The notes: generated by a model from the letters alone, not told the origin. A stretch of 64,000 nt of DNA from Sinorhizobium fredii (GCF_002944405.1 NZ_CP024310.1:558001-622000); one strand, 5' to 3'. Counted from the stretch's first letter, positions 45,626-54,545 are shown. Numbers and translations are program-made.

Positions 45626-46435
45626 TCAGGCGCGGGATTGCAGGTAATCCATGCTCTTACGAACGGCAGTGGCCGGCTCGCTCAAGGCATGGACGGAAGG
45701 CGCGAAGGGCTCGAACGAGAAGGGACCTTCGTAGCCTTCGGCGCGAAGCCGACGGATCTGTGCCGCATTGTCCAGCCGGTCTGCAGCGTCGACCAGAATC
45801 CTGTGCGGGTCGCGCATTTCGGAGACCGCAACAGCCTCGTCGCTGACACCGGAAATGTGGACGAGGCCGGTCAGTTCCGGGAAGAAAGCGTCCTCGCCGG
45901 CGAGGTGATGGTGGAAGGTATCGTGGACGAGCCGGAAGGTCTCGCCGCCGATTTCCCAAATCGCCTCGGCGGCCTCGGTCTTGGATCGCAGCGAGCAGAT
46001 TTCGAAGCCGAGCGGCTCGACAAGGCCGATGACGCCGGCCGCATCGAGCAGCGGCTTCAGGGCTCGCAAAGCCCTGCGAAGGTTGGCCTGGCGCTCGCCG
46101 TCCTCCTGGCCGCTGCCGTCATTGACAGGCACCAGCACCAGAGCCTCGGCGCCGCAATCGCGCGCATAGGAAATGAGCTCGCGCGCCTCCGCCTCCCGTG
46201 CCTCGTTCCATTCGTTGAAGCGCTGCAGGGCGTTGATCGAAATGATCGTCAGTCCGTCTCTTTCCGCAAGCGCCTTCACCTTAGAGGGCGTCGTGCCGTC
46301 GAGAATGGCATTGCCGGAAAGGTCGTTGCGAATTTCCACCGCCGAGACTCCGAGCGATCTCGCCAGCGCGAAAAAGGCATCGAGCGGGAGCGCCGGAGCG
46401 GCCATATGGTTGAGGGCGAAGGGAAGGGCGGTCAA
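45626..46435 (-). CDS. TIM-barrel sugar isomerase/epimerase family protein of the inositol locus
   Basis: A 269-residue member of the AP-endonuclease-2/xylose-isomerase-like TIM-barrel superfamily that includes IolE, IolH and IolI. Strands and metal ligands appear as AVEIRNDL, GLVEPLGFE with the Glu, VHDTFHHHLAG, HISGVSD, and PFSFEPF with the terminal Glu. The start is TTG at 46435, with GGAGG seven bases upstream; a frame to 46561 lacks a ribosome site. An IolR-type palindrome sits about 45 bases upstream. It is upstream of ibpA on the same strand. Exact reaction unknown; inosose or keto-inositol isomerisation is plausible. Confidence 0.83.
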   Translation of the reverse strand: MTALPFALNHMAAPALPLDAFFALARSLGVSAVEIRNDLSGNAILDGTTPSKVKALAERDGLTIISINALQRFNEWNEAREAEARELISYARDCGAEALVLVPVNDGSGQEDGERQANLRRALRALKPLLDAAGVIGLVEPLGFEICSLRSKTEAAEAIWEIGGETFRLVHDTFHHHLAGEDAFFPELTGLVHISGVSDEAVAVSEMRDPHRILVDAADRLDNAAQIRRLRAEGYEGPFSFEPFAPSVHALSEPATAVRKSMDYLQSRA

Positions 46436-46479
46436 TGGATGTCCTCCAGGAATGTTTGGAATGGCTGTCGCCGTTGTTC

Positions 46480-46493
46480 GGAACGTTTGTTCC
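46480..46493. promoter_or_regulatory. IolR-type operator upstream of the TIM-barrel gene
   Basis: GGAACGTTTGTTCC fits GGAA-N6-TTCC with a further matching C/G pair. It lies 45 bases before the TTG start, in promoter position. Confidence 0.7.
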
Positions 46494-46687
46494 ATTTCGG
46501 CGACCACATTCACCGTGAAGACGCGTTCAGTCAAAGTCCTAGTCGTGCAGCGGCATTGCATTCCTGCAAGATTGCGCCGCGGCGATGAGAGGAATCTGTC
46601 AAAGCGCCGGAGCGATGCGCCGGCGATCGGTTTCAGGATTCGACAGTCAAGCCTAGATCGAACCAGGCAAATTCCGCCCGCGTGGGT

Positions 46688-47575
46688 TCACTTGACCCCG
46701 TTGGCCTCGGCAACGAAATCCGAGAGCATCGGCACATAGTCCTCGCCCCGCCCGGCCCCGACTGCCTGGGCGAAGGCGTTCCTGACGGCCGCGCCGATCG
46801 GATTGGCGACGCCGGCGGCATTGGCGAAGGCGGCGAGATAGCTCATGTCCTTGAAGCCGTTGCGGATGGCGAACTTGTGGGCATTCGGGTCGCGCTCCAG
46901 CACCCAGCGGAAGAAGGTCTGGTAGAAGGGGCAATCCATGCGGCCGCCGCGGATCACGCTGTCGAAGATCTCCGGCTCGAGGCCGGCCTTTCGCCCGAGC
47001 ATTAGCGCTTCGGAATAGAGCGCCGCATAGCCCATCGACAGGAAGTTGTTGAGCAGCTTCATCGTGTGGCCGGTCCCCGTCGGGCCGGTGTGAATGATGC
47101 GGCCCGCAAAGCACTCAAGCACCGGCCAGACGCGACGCACGTCTTCGTCCGCCCCGCCGACCATGATATCGAGCGTGCCGGCGGCGGCGTCCGCCGGGGT
47201 GCGGCTCAGCGGCGCATCGACGAGCGTAATGCGCCTCGGGGCCAGGTCCGCAGCGAGCTTCGTCGTCACCGAAGGATCGGAGGTCGAGCAATCGACGATC
47301 GTCAGCGGCCTCCCGGCGGCGGCAATGCCGTCCGCGCCTTCGACGACGGCCAGCACTTCAGGCGAGCCGGTCACACAGAGCACGATGACTTCGCAGTGCT
47401 CCGCCATCTCGCGCGGCGTCCTCACCTCCTTCGCGCCTTCTGCAACGAGCGTCTCGACCGGCGCGCGGTTGCGGTGCGCCATGACCGAGAGCGGCCAGCC
47501 CTTTTTCAGGATGTTGGCGGCCATGCCCTGGCCCATCAGCCCGAGCCCGATGAAACCCACATTCGCCTTTGTCAT
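46688..47575 (-). CDS. NAD(P)-dependent beta-hydroxyacid dehydrogenase (HIBADH family)
   Basis: A 295-residue member of the 3-hydroxyisobutyrate/tartronate-semialdehyde dehydrogenase family. Rossmann motif VGFIGLGLMGQGMAANIL, substrate loop DAPLSRTPADAAAGTL (Ser-Arg in place of the usual Ser-Gly-Gly), catalytic lysine region GTGHTMKLLNNFLSMG. The departure in the substrate loop sets it apart from mmsB and glxR in this window and implies a different acid. The ATG at 47575 follows GGAGG by five bases. It lies upstream of the inositol block on the same strand but across a 250-base gap with its own operator. Confidence 0.88.
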   Translation of the reverse strand: MTKANVGFIGLGLMGQGMAANILKKGWPLSVMAHRNRAPVETLVAEGAKEVRTPREMAEHCEVIVLCVTGSPEVLAVVEGADGIAAAGRPLTIVDCSTSDPSVTTKLAADLAPRRITLVDAPLSRTPADAAAGTLDIMVGGADEDVRRVWPVLECFAGRIIHTGPTGTGHTMKLLNNFLSMGYAALYSEALMLGRKAGLEPEIFDSVIRGGRMDCPFYQTFFRWVLERDPNAHKFAIRNGFKDMSYLAAFANAAGVANPIGAAVRNAFAQAVGAGRGEDYVPMLSDFVAEANGVK

Positions 47576-47653
47576 GTTCGCCTCCATGGTGCTGACGCCA
47601 TGGTGCACGATTGGCGCGGGATCGCCAGACCGAAATTCTGGCCGCTCCGCCTG

Positions 47654-48427
47654 CTAATCTCTCAAGGTGACCCACACCGGCGCGTGGTCGCTGGCATTTT
47701 CCCACGCGCGCACGTCCCGGTCGATGCCGGCGCCGGTCAGCCGGCGCCTGAGTTTTCGACTGAGCAGGATGTGATCGAGCCGCAGCCCGGCGTTTCGCTG
47801 CCAACGATTGCGGCGATAGTCCCAGAAGGTGAAAAGCTGCTCGTCCGGGCAGATCTTGCGCAGCGCATCGAGCCACCCCTGCTCGAGCAATTGCCGGAAG
47901 GTGGAGCGGCTTTGCGGCTGGATGAGGGCGTTGTCGTCGTAGGAGCGGGTCGGATATATGTCGCGCGGTTCCGGGACGACATTGTAGTCGCCGGCAAGCA
48001 CGACCGGCAGGCCGGTCTCGAACAGGTCGGCGGCGTGGCTGGCGAGGCGCTGGTGCCAGGCGAGCTTGTAGTCGAATTTCGGGCCCGGCTGCGGATTGCC
48101 GTTCGGGGCGTAGAGCGAGGCGATCAGGATGCCGTTCACGGCCGCCTCGATATACCGGCTCTGCGTGTCGGATGGGTCGCCGGGCAGGTCCGTGCGTGTC
48201 AGGACCGGTTCGCCGTCGCGGGCAAGGATTGCCACGCCGTTCCAAGCCGATTGGCCTCGCCAGACGGCGCCATAGCCTGCGGCCTCGATCGCCTGCTTGG
48301 GAAACTGCCCGTCCGTTGCCTTGAGCTCCTGCAGGCAGACGACATCCGGCTCGGCCGCTGCGAGCCAAGCCAGCAGGTTGTCCAGCCGCTTGTTGACGCC
48401 GTTGATGTTGAAGGTGGCAATCTTCAT
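47654..48427 (-). CDS. xthA: Exodeoxyribonuclease III / AP endonuclease
   Basis: A 257-residue Mg-dependent DNA repair nuclease (EEP fold) that cuts at abasic sites and trims 3' ends. Motifs are FNINGVNKRLDN, CLQELKA with the metal Glu, AGDYNVVPEPRDIY with catalytic Asp/Asn, GLRLDHILLS and the final SDHAPVWV. It follows the alpha/beta hydrolase gene by six bases on the same strand and is downstream of the ku/ligD operon, so the two repair functions may be expressed together. Confidence 0.95.
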   Translation of the reverse strand: MKIATFNINGVNKRLDNLLAWLAAAEPDVVCLQELKATDGQFPKQAIEAAGYGAVWRGQSAWNGVAILARDGEPVLTRTDLPGDPSDTQSRYIEAAVNGILIASLYAPNGNPQPGPKFDYKLAWHQRLASHAADLFETGLPVVLAGDYNVVPEPRDIYPTRSYDDNALIQPQSRSTFRQLLEQGWLDALRKICPDEQLFTFWDYRRNRWQRNAGLRLDHILLSRKLRRRLTGAGIDRDVRAWENASDHAPVWVTLRD

Positions 48428-48433
48428 GCGGGC

Positions 48434-49072
48434 TCAGCGGACCAAGTCGCCGGCCCAGCGCGTGACAGCGTCAGCGAGCGTTTTCAGATGATCGGCCGCG
48501 GAGAAGCCGGAGATGCTCTTGCGCGGTTTCAGGTCATGGTCGCCGTCCTCCAGCCAGAGAACTTCGATCTGGTCGGACAGCGTATAGCCCCGAACCTCTT
48601 CGCGCGTGCCGAACTCGTCGCGGGTTCCCTGGCAGATCAGCGTCGGCGTCTGGAGTCCGGCGAGATGCCTGGTGCGGAGCTGCTCGGGTTTGGCCGGCGG
48701 GTGGAAAGGATAGCCGAGGCAGATGAGCCCCGCGACTTTACCGCCGGCATGAAGCTCGTCGGCGACCATGCTGGCGACGCGTCCGCCCATCGACTTGCCG
48801 CCGATGATAAGCGGGCCCTTCGCGCGGAGTTCGGCGACCGCGGCGCGATATTCCGGATTGAGGGTTTCGGCGCGGGGCGGGGGCTTGCGCTCGCCGGTGC
48901 GCCGCGCCGCCATATAGCCGAATTCGAACCGGACGACGCGGAATCCTGCCTCCGCGAGCGCCCTGGCCGTGGCGCTCATCGAGGCCGAATCCATCGGCGC
49001 GCCGGCGCCGTGGGCAAGAAGAATGGTGACCGACGCGTCCTCCGGTCCGTCGAACAGGAACTTTCCGACCAT
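48434..49072 (-). CDS. Alpha/beta hydrolase (KANL3/Tex30-like)
   Basis: A 212-residue hydrolase with nucleophile elbow GGKSMGGR, an N-terminal LLAHGAGAPMDS, acid residue in QGTRDEFG and histidine in EDGDHDLKPR. The GxSMGGR elbow and short length fit the Tex30/KANL3-like subgroup, whose bacterial substrates are not known. Ninety bases after the BRCT/TPR gene and six bases before xthA, so probably in the same transcript as the repair genes. Confidence 0.85.
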   Translation of the reverse strand: MVGKFLFDGPEDASVTILLAHGAGAPMDSASMSATARALAEAGFRVVRFEFGYMAARRTGERKPPPRAETLNPEYRAAVAELRAKGPLIIGGKSMGGRVASMVADELHAGGKVAGLICLGYPFHPPAKPEQLRTRHLAGLQTPTLICQGTRDEFGTREEVRGYTLSDQIEVLWLEDGDHDLKPRKSISGFSAADHLKTLADAVTRWAGDLVR

Positions 49073-49162
49073 TCAGGCAGCCGTCCTCTGGATGATTCCG
49101 TTTATCAGGCGATCTCAGGATAAGATCATGCGGCGATCCAAAGCGCCACAGGCCGCACCTGT

Positions 49163-50251
49163 TCAGGCGCTGGGCGCCGTCGGGAGAAGGTGAAGGTTCA
49201 CGAACTGCACGCCGCGCTCGGCGGTTCGCGCCCATTCGGAATCCCTGTCGAGTTCGAGATAACGCTTCCACCAACGGCGTGCCTCGCCGAGATCGCCGGC
49301 ATCGAATTCGAGCTTAGCCAGGTTGAAGATCGCATCAGCGTAATTGCCGCCGACGTCGATCGCCTTTTGAAGGTATCTGCGGGCGGTGTCGATGCGGCCG
49401 CGCTCGCCCATGAGCCCGGCGAGGTTGAACCATGCCTCGGCAAAGGAGGGGTCGAGCTTAAGCGCCCGGGCGTAGTCATGCGCGGCATCCAGTTCGCGGC
49501 CGGCAGCCCGAAGGCAGTTGGCGCGGTTGAAGGCGGCGACGGAGTCGGTACGGTCGATGGCGAGGTAACGCTGATAGATGGAGGCTGCTTCGTCATATTC
49601 GCCTTCTTGCTCGGCCTCCTCGGCTTGCGCGAAGAGCTCCTCGAGTTCCGCCTCCTCGACGGCGCCGAGGTCGAGCAGTAACTGCCCATCGAGTTCGCTC
49701 AGGCCCTCGGCCCGCCGGGCATAGATCGTCCGCGGGCCTTCGTGATGGAGCGACAGCGCCGTCAGCGAAGCGACATGGCTGGATCGCTGGACGGAGCGCG
49801 CGATCGTCCCCCAGCCAGCGCCGCTTGAGATCAGTCCGGCATACTTGCGGGCGAGGATCACGTCGCGGAATGAGTAGGGTTCGCTGTCGTGTTCGAAGGC
49901 GTCGAACAGCGACAGCAGGTCGAAGAGGCGAGGCGTGATCTTCGCTTGGTCGATCAGCGATTGCCGCGGCAGCGCTGACGTTTCCGGCGCGGTCGCGAGG
50001 CCCAGGAGCCGAAGGAAGCCGTTTTCGCTGAGCAGGCGCCGTCCGAAGACGGCCTCCCGTTCGAAACGCGCCTCGATGTCCGCATCGGTTGCCTTCAGGA
50101 GTAAGCCGCGGCCGAAGACCACATGGGTAGTTTGCCGGGTGACGCCGCGTCGCAGATGTCCGCCCTGGCGTTCGACCTCCCGTGCGATTAGCCGCCGCGG
50201 ATAAGCGGCGAGCGGCCCGACGATGCCGAATGTCTTGCCGGCGACCGCCAT
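49163..50251 (-). CDS. BRCT / helix-turn-helix / TPR protein coupled to ku
   Basis: A 362-residue cytoplasmic protein with an unusual build. Residues about 5-80 look like a BRCT domain (GKTFGIVGPLAAYPRRLIAR, then RRGVTRQTTHVVFGRGLL). Residues about 115-160 resemble a MerR-type helix-turn-helix (YSFRDVILARKYAGLISSG, GWGTIARSVQRSS). Residues about 205-345 are TPR units (EGEYDEAASIYQRYLAIDRT, LDAAHDYARALKLDPSFAEA, GDLGEARRWWKRYLELDRD). Its ATG shares one base with the ku stop, giving tightly coupled translation. BRCT domains are rare in bacteria outside NAD-dependent DNA ligase, so location behind Ku and LigD suggests a repair accessory role; this is inference. Confidence 0.8.
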   Translation of the reverse strand: MAVAGKTFGIVGPLAAYPRRLIAREVERQGGHLRRGVTRQTTHVVFGRGLLLKATDADIEARFEREAVFGRRLLSENGFLRLLGLATAPETSALPRQSLIDQAKITPRLFDLLSLFDAFEHDSEPYSFRDVILARKYAGLISSGAGWGTIARSVQRSSHVASLTALSLHHEGPRTIYARRAEGLSELDGQLLLDLGAVEEAELEELFAQAEEAEQEGEYDEAASIYQRYLAIDRTDSVAAFNRANCLRAAGRELDAAHDYARALKLDPSFAEAWFNLAGLMGERGRIDTARRYLQKAIDVGGNYADAIFNLAKLEFDAGDLGEARRWWKRYLELDRDSEWARTAERGVQFVNLHLLPTAPSA

Positions 50252-51135
50252 CAGGCCTTCTTCTGTGTGGTCGTCTTCTTTGCCGCGGCGGGTTTGGCGG
50301 CAGCGCTCTTCGCTGCGGGCTTGGCAGTCGGCTCGGTTTTGCTCTTGCTTTTGGCCGGCGGCTTCGTCTGCGACAGGCTCGCCTTCAATGCATCCATCAG
50401 GTTGATGACGTTGCCGCGGTCAGGCGGCGCCGCGATGATCGGCTTATGGCCCTTCAATTTTTCGCGGATCATCTGCATCAGCGCGATCTCGTAGCGATCC
50501 TCGTAGTTCTTCGGATCGAAGGTCGTGGTCTTTTGCTGGATGAGCGCCTCGGCGAGCTGCAGCATTTCCGGGTCGGGACTGCCGACCGGAATGTTGCCGA
50601 AATATTCGGCCGTGCCGCGCACCTCGTTCGGGTTCCTGAGCGTGCAGACGAACATGCCGGTCTCGCGTGGGCCGATAGTGATCACTCGTTCACGGCTCGA
50701 GAGTACCAGGCGGGCGATGGCGAGCTTGCCGCTCCGCCGCAGGGCCTCCCGCAGGACGATGAAGGTCTCCTCGGCCATCGCCCCGTCCGGCGCCAGATAA
50801 TAGGGCGCATCCTGGTAGATCACGTCGACGGAGCCTTCCTCGACGAAGGCCTCGATGTTCATCGTGTGGTTCGATTCGATCCTGACGCTGTCGAGGTCGG
50901 CCTCGTCGATGACGATGTATTTCTTGTCCTCGTATTCGTAGCCCTTCACCAGGTCGGATCGTTCGACAAGGCCAAGCTCCGGATCGACCGGCTTCATGTT
51001 GATCCGGTTGTGGGTATCCTTGTGCAACTGATTGAATGTAATGCGTTCGCTGCTGCTGGTGGCCGGATAAAGCCTAACCGGGCAGCTCACGAGACTGAGT
51101 CTGAGATATCCCTTCCAACTTGCCCTGGGTGCCAT
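50251..51135 (-). CDS. ku: Non-homologous end-joining protein Ku
   Basis: A 294-residue bacterial Ku that forms a homodimeric ring on DNA ends and recruits LigD. The core runs from WKGYLRLSLVSCPVRLYPATS through NRINMKPVD, EYEDKKYIVIDEADLDSV, DVIYQDAPYYLAPDG and FDPKNYEDRYEIALMQMI. The last about 40 residues are Lys/Ala/Pro-rich, like a histone-tail extension that binds DNA. It follows ligD by 25 bases and its stop overlaps the next start. Confidence 0.97.
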   Translation of the reverse strand: MAPRASWKGYLRLSLVSCPVRLYPATSSSERITFNQLHKDTHNRINMKPVDPELGLVERSDLVKGYEYEDKKYIVIDEADLDSVRIESNHTMNIEAFVEEGSVDVIYQDAPYYLAPDGAMAEETFIVLREALRRSGKLAIARLVLSSRERVITIGPRETGMFVCTLRNPNEVRGTAEYFGNIPVGSPDPEMLQLAEALIQQKTTTFDPKNYEDRYEIALMQMIREKLKGHKPIIAAPPDRGNVINLMDALKASLSQTKPPAKSKSKTEPTAKPAAKSAAAKPAAAKKTTTQKKA

Positions 51136-51160
51136 GGTGGTCTCCTACGCGGCACTACGA

Positions 51161-53623
51161 TTACTTTTCCGTCCCGGACTGAGGCGGCAGTTCCCTGGCG
51201 AAGTCGCCGATGTCGGCCCAGGGATCGCCGGATGTGGCCAGAAGGCCTGGCAGCGAAGAATAGTTCAAATCCCCCGGAGCGTCGATAGCTTCGAGATCGG
51301 ACCAACTGAGCGGCGTCGAGGCCGGCAGGTTGGTACGGGCGCGCAGCGAATAGGGTGCGGCCCAGGTATGGCTGCGCGCATTGCGGTGGAAGTCGATGAA
51401 GATGCGCCTTACGCGATTGCCCTTGCCCATGGTGGTGGTGAAGGTCTCCGGCGCGGTCGCCGCCAGGCGGGCGGCGATCGCGCTTGCCGCCTGGTGGAAC
51501 TTCTTCCAGTTAAACTTCGGTCTGACCGGCAGGACGACATGGAGGCCGTTGCCGCCCGAGGTCTTGACGAAGGGGACGAGGCCGACCGCCTCGAGTTCGG
51601 CCTTGATGTGAATGGCCGCTTCGACCACTACCCGCCAGGCGACACCTTCGCCGGGGTCGAGGTCGAAGACCATGCGATCGGGCTTGTCGAGCAGCATGCG
51701 CGTCGTACCCCAATTGTGGAATTCGACGACGCCGAACTGCGCCAGCGCCAGATAGGATTTCGCATCCTCGACGGAAAGATAAGTTCTGGTTTCGCCGTCC
51801 GAGTTGGCGGTTTGGAAGGTCGCGACCGAAGGCGGCATGCCGGTGAAGGGGTGGCGCTGAAAGAAGCAGTCCGCCGTTTTTCCCGTCGGGCAGCGCACCA
51901 GAGAGACGGGTCGGCCGAGGATGTGCGGCAGCATGAAATCGCCGATCATGGCGTAGTAGACGGCGAGGTCGAGCTTGGTCGGGCCGGACTTGCCGAACAG
52001 GCGCCGGGTCGGATTGGTGATCGAGATGCTGGCCAGGTCCGCGTCGGAGATCAGCCGTTTTTGCCGCGGTGAAACTGGCGTCGAGAGGTCGACGTCACGG
52101 AGGCCCCGGAACACCGCATGGCGCAGAATATTGTCGGCTGTTCGATTCCCGTAGTGAATGCGCGCCCTCAATACCGGTCGGACCCAGATGATCTCCTTCG
52201 GAGCACCCTCGAGCTTCGCCGCACCTGCCCTCAGCGGCTCCAGCCGCGCCAGCAATTGTTTCAGCGTTTCGGCGTCAAAGCCGGTTCCGACCTTGCCGCG
52301 ATATTGCAGTTCGCCGTCGACCCATTCGCCGAGCGCGAGCGCGGCAAGGCCTTCGGCGGCTTCCGACATGGTATAGCCGGCGATGACGAAATCTTCCGCC
52401 TTCAGCGCCTTGGTCTTGGTCCAGGTCTTGGAGCGGCCGCTCTGGTAGGGCGCCGAGGCGCGTTTGGAAATGACACCCTCGAGCCCCAGTTCCGAGGCCT
52501 GCTGGTAAAAGGCGCGCCCGTCGCCGATGACGTGATCGCTCAACTGGATGGCGGAGCGGCTCGACAGTTGCGCCGCGAGCACCTGCTTGAGCAGAGCCTT
52601 GCGCTTCTCGAGCGGGACAGCGGCGAGGTTCCAGCCGTCGAGATGCAGAAGATCGAAGGCATAGAACACCAGCCGGTTGCCTGCGCCGGCGGAAAGCGCC
52701 TCCTGAAGGAGCGCAAAACGGCTGATGCCCTCCTCGTCGAGCACGACGATTTCGCCATCGATGACGGCTTCGGGGCACGACAGCCGGCGAAACGCCTCCG
52801 GCAGATCACCGTAGCGTCGCGTCCAGTCGAGGCCGCCGCGGGTGATGAGGCGCACCTCGCCGCTGGATAAGTGCGCCATCGTGCGGTAGCCATCGAACTT
52901 GATCTCATGCAGCCACACCTCGCGCCCGGGGGCACTGTCCGGCGGTGCGGCGGTTGGCATTGCGAGTTGCGGTTCGATGCGTGTCGGCATCGGTGCCTTC
53001 GTCGCGCCGGGAAGAGCGCCCGGCTTGAGCTTCACCGTCTTGGCGGCTGGCGTCGGCTTTTCAACGAGCTCCTCGATCCGCCGCCCCGATTTGACGCTTT
53101 CCGGCCGGGCGGCAAGAATATCGATGGAGGGATCGGCGGCCGGATCGCGTTCCTTGAAGAGAAGCCAGTTGCGATCGTCCTCTTCGCCGGGCCTCGCCTT
53201 CAGCCGCGTCAGCATCCAGCCGCCGTTGAGCTTTTCGCCGGCCAGGCGAAACTTGAAAGCGCCCTTGCGCAGGCTCTCCTCGACATCGTCCATCGGCGCC
53301 CACACACCGGTGTCCCAGACGATCATCGGCCCGGCGCCATATTGGCCCTCCGGAATGACGCCTTCGAAGTCGATATAGTCAATCGGATGGTCCTCGGTCT
53401 CGACCGCCAGGCGCTTGTCGGCCGGGTTGAGCGAGGGGCCCTTGGGGACCGCCCAGCTCTTCAGCACGCCGCCGACTTCGAGCCTCAGATCGTAATGGTC
53501 TGCAGTCGCATGATGCTTGTGCACGACGAAACGGTTGCCGCCGCCGGCCGGGCGCCCGGCCGGCTCCGGCGTCTTCGAAAAATCGCGCTTCTTGCGGTAG
53601 GCCTCAAGCTTCGACGTCGCCAT
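51161..53623 (-). CDS. ligD: ATP-dependent DNA ligase D (phosphoesterase-ligase-polymerase)
   Basis: An 820-residue three-domain end-joining enzyme. Residues about 30-165 are the 3'-phosphoesterase (RFVVHKHHATADHYDLRLEV, EGQYGAGPMIVWD). The ligase domain follows with adenylation motif EIKFDGYR (Lys about 242), GEIVVLDEEG, EGVISKR and an OB part with YRGKVGTGF. The C-terminal about 290 residues are the primase-polymerase domain (VFDLDPGEGV with catalytic aspartates, KTSGGNGLHVV, IDFHRN). Domain order PE-LIG-POL is the Pseudomonas-like order. First gene of the ku operon. Confidence 0.97.
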   Translation of the reverse strand: MATSKLEAYRKKRDFSKTPEPAGRPAGGGNRFVVHKHHATADHYDLRLEVGGVLKSWAVPKGPSLNPADKRLAVETEDHPIDYIDFEGVIPEGQYGAGPMIVWDTGVWAPMDDVEESLRKGAFKFRLAGEKLNGGWMLTRLKARPGEEDDRNWLLFKERDPAADPSIDILAARPESVKSGRRIEELVEKPTPAAKTVKLKPGALPGATKAPMPTRIEPQLAMPTAAPPDSAPGREVWLHEIKFDGYRTMAHLSSGEVRLITRGGLDWTRRYGDLPEAFRRLSCPEAVIDGEIVVLDEEGISRFALLQEALSAGAGNRLVFYAFDLLHLDGWNLAAVPLEKRKALLKQVLAAQLSSRSAIQLSDHVIGDGRAFYQQASELGLEGVISKRASAPYQSGRSKTWTKTKALKAEDFVIAGYTMSEAAEGLAALALGEWVDGELQYRGKVGTGFDAETLKQLLARLEPLRAGAAKLEGAPKEIIWVRPVLRARIHYGNRTADNILRHAVFRGLRDVDLSTPVSPRQKRLISDADLASISITNPTRRLFGKSGPTKLDLAVYYAMIGDFMLPHILGRPVSLVRCPTGKTADCFFQRHPFTGMPPSVATFQTANSDGETRTYLSVEDAKSYLALAQFGVVEFHNWGTTRMLLDKPDRMVFDLDPGEGVAWRVVVEAAIHIKAELEAVGLVPFVKTSGGNGLHVVLPVRPKFNWKKFHQAASAIAARLAATAPETFTTTMGKGNRVRRIFIDFHRNARSHTWAAPYSLRARTNLPASTPLSWSDLEAIDAPGDLNYSSLPGLLATSGDPWADIGDFARELPPQSGTEK

Positions 53624-53708
53624 GCGACCAAGCTATGGCTTATCCATCGAACCCGCAATATCGGCTGACGCGAGCCGCAACGAAGTGCCCCGGCTCGCGT
53701 GGCTCAGC

Positions 53709-54545
53709 TCAAGCGCACCGACCCGGCGTGCCGAGCGCCATATGGCGGTTGACGTCCTTGTAGAGCAGATAACGGAACTTGCCCGGACCGCCGGCATAGC
53801 AGGCCTGCGGGCAGAAGGCCCTGAGCCACATATAGTCGCCGGCTTCGACCTCGACCCAATCGGCGTTGAGGCGGTAGACCGCCTTGCCCTCGAGAACGTA
53901 GAGGCCGTGTTCCATCACATGGGTCTCCATGAAGGGAATGACGCCGCCCGGCTCGAAAGTGACGATCGTCACATGCATGTCGTGGCGCATGTCGGACGGA
54001 TCGACGAAGCGGGTCGTCGCCCAGCGGCCGTCCGTATCGGGCATCGGCGTCGGGGTGATTTCACGTTCGTTGGTGACGATCGGTTCGGGGAGAGGGATTC
54101 CATCGACCTTTTCGTAGGCTTTGCGGAACCAGTGGAATCGGGCCGGCGTGGAACCGTCATTGTGGAGGCTCCAGTCGGCGCCGGGCGGGATGAAGGCGTA
54201 GCCGCCGGGCTGCATCCGGTGGGTCTCACCGCCGATCGTCAGCCGGAACTCGCCGTCGACCACGAACAACACGGCTTCTGCGCGCGGATCGCTTTCAGGT
54301 TGGTCGCTTCCCCCAGAAGGCCCGACCTCCATGATGTATTGCGAGAATGTTTCGGCGAAGCCTGACAGAGGACGCGAGAGGACCCACAGACGGGTATTCG
54401 TCCAATGCGGCAGGTAGCTGGTGACGATGTCGCGCATCACCCCCTTCGGAATGATCGCATAGGCTTCGGTGAACACCGCCCGATCCGTCAGCAGGTTCGT
54501 TTGCGGCGGATGCCCGCCTTCGGGGAAATAGTAGTTGCTCTTCAT
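53709..54545 (-). CDS. allE: (S)-ureidoglycine aminohydrolase
   Basis: A 278-residue bicupin Mn enzyme that converts ureidoglycine to ureidoglycolate and ammonia in allantoin breakdown. The N-terminus YYFPEGGHPPQTNLLTDRAVFTE, the first cupin MQPGGYAFIPPGADWSLHN and the second cupin GGVIPFMETHVMEHGLYVLEGKAVY with metal ligands Glu/His are typical of AllE. It follows the IclR regulator on the same strand and is near allA, gcl and hyi, which act downstream. Confidence 0.93.
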   Translation of the reverse strand: MKSNYYFPEGGHPPQTNLLTDRAVFTEAYAIIPKGVMRDIVTSYLPHWTNTRLWVLSRPLSGFAETFSQYIMEVGPSGGSDQPESDPRAEAVLFVVDGEFRLTIGGETHRMQPGGYAFIPPGADWSLHNDGSTPARFHWFRKAYEKVDGIPLPEPIVTNEREITPTPMPDTDGRWATTRFVDPSDMRHDMHVTIVTFEPGGVIPFMETHVMEHGLYVLEGKAVYRLNADWVEVEAGDYMWLRAFCPQACYAGGPGKFRYLLYKDVNRHMALGTPGRCA

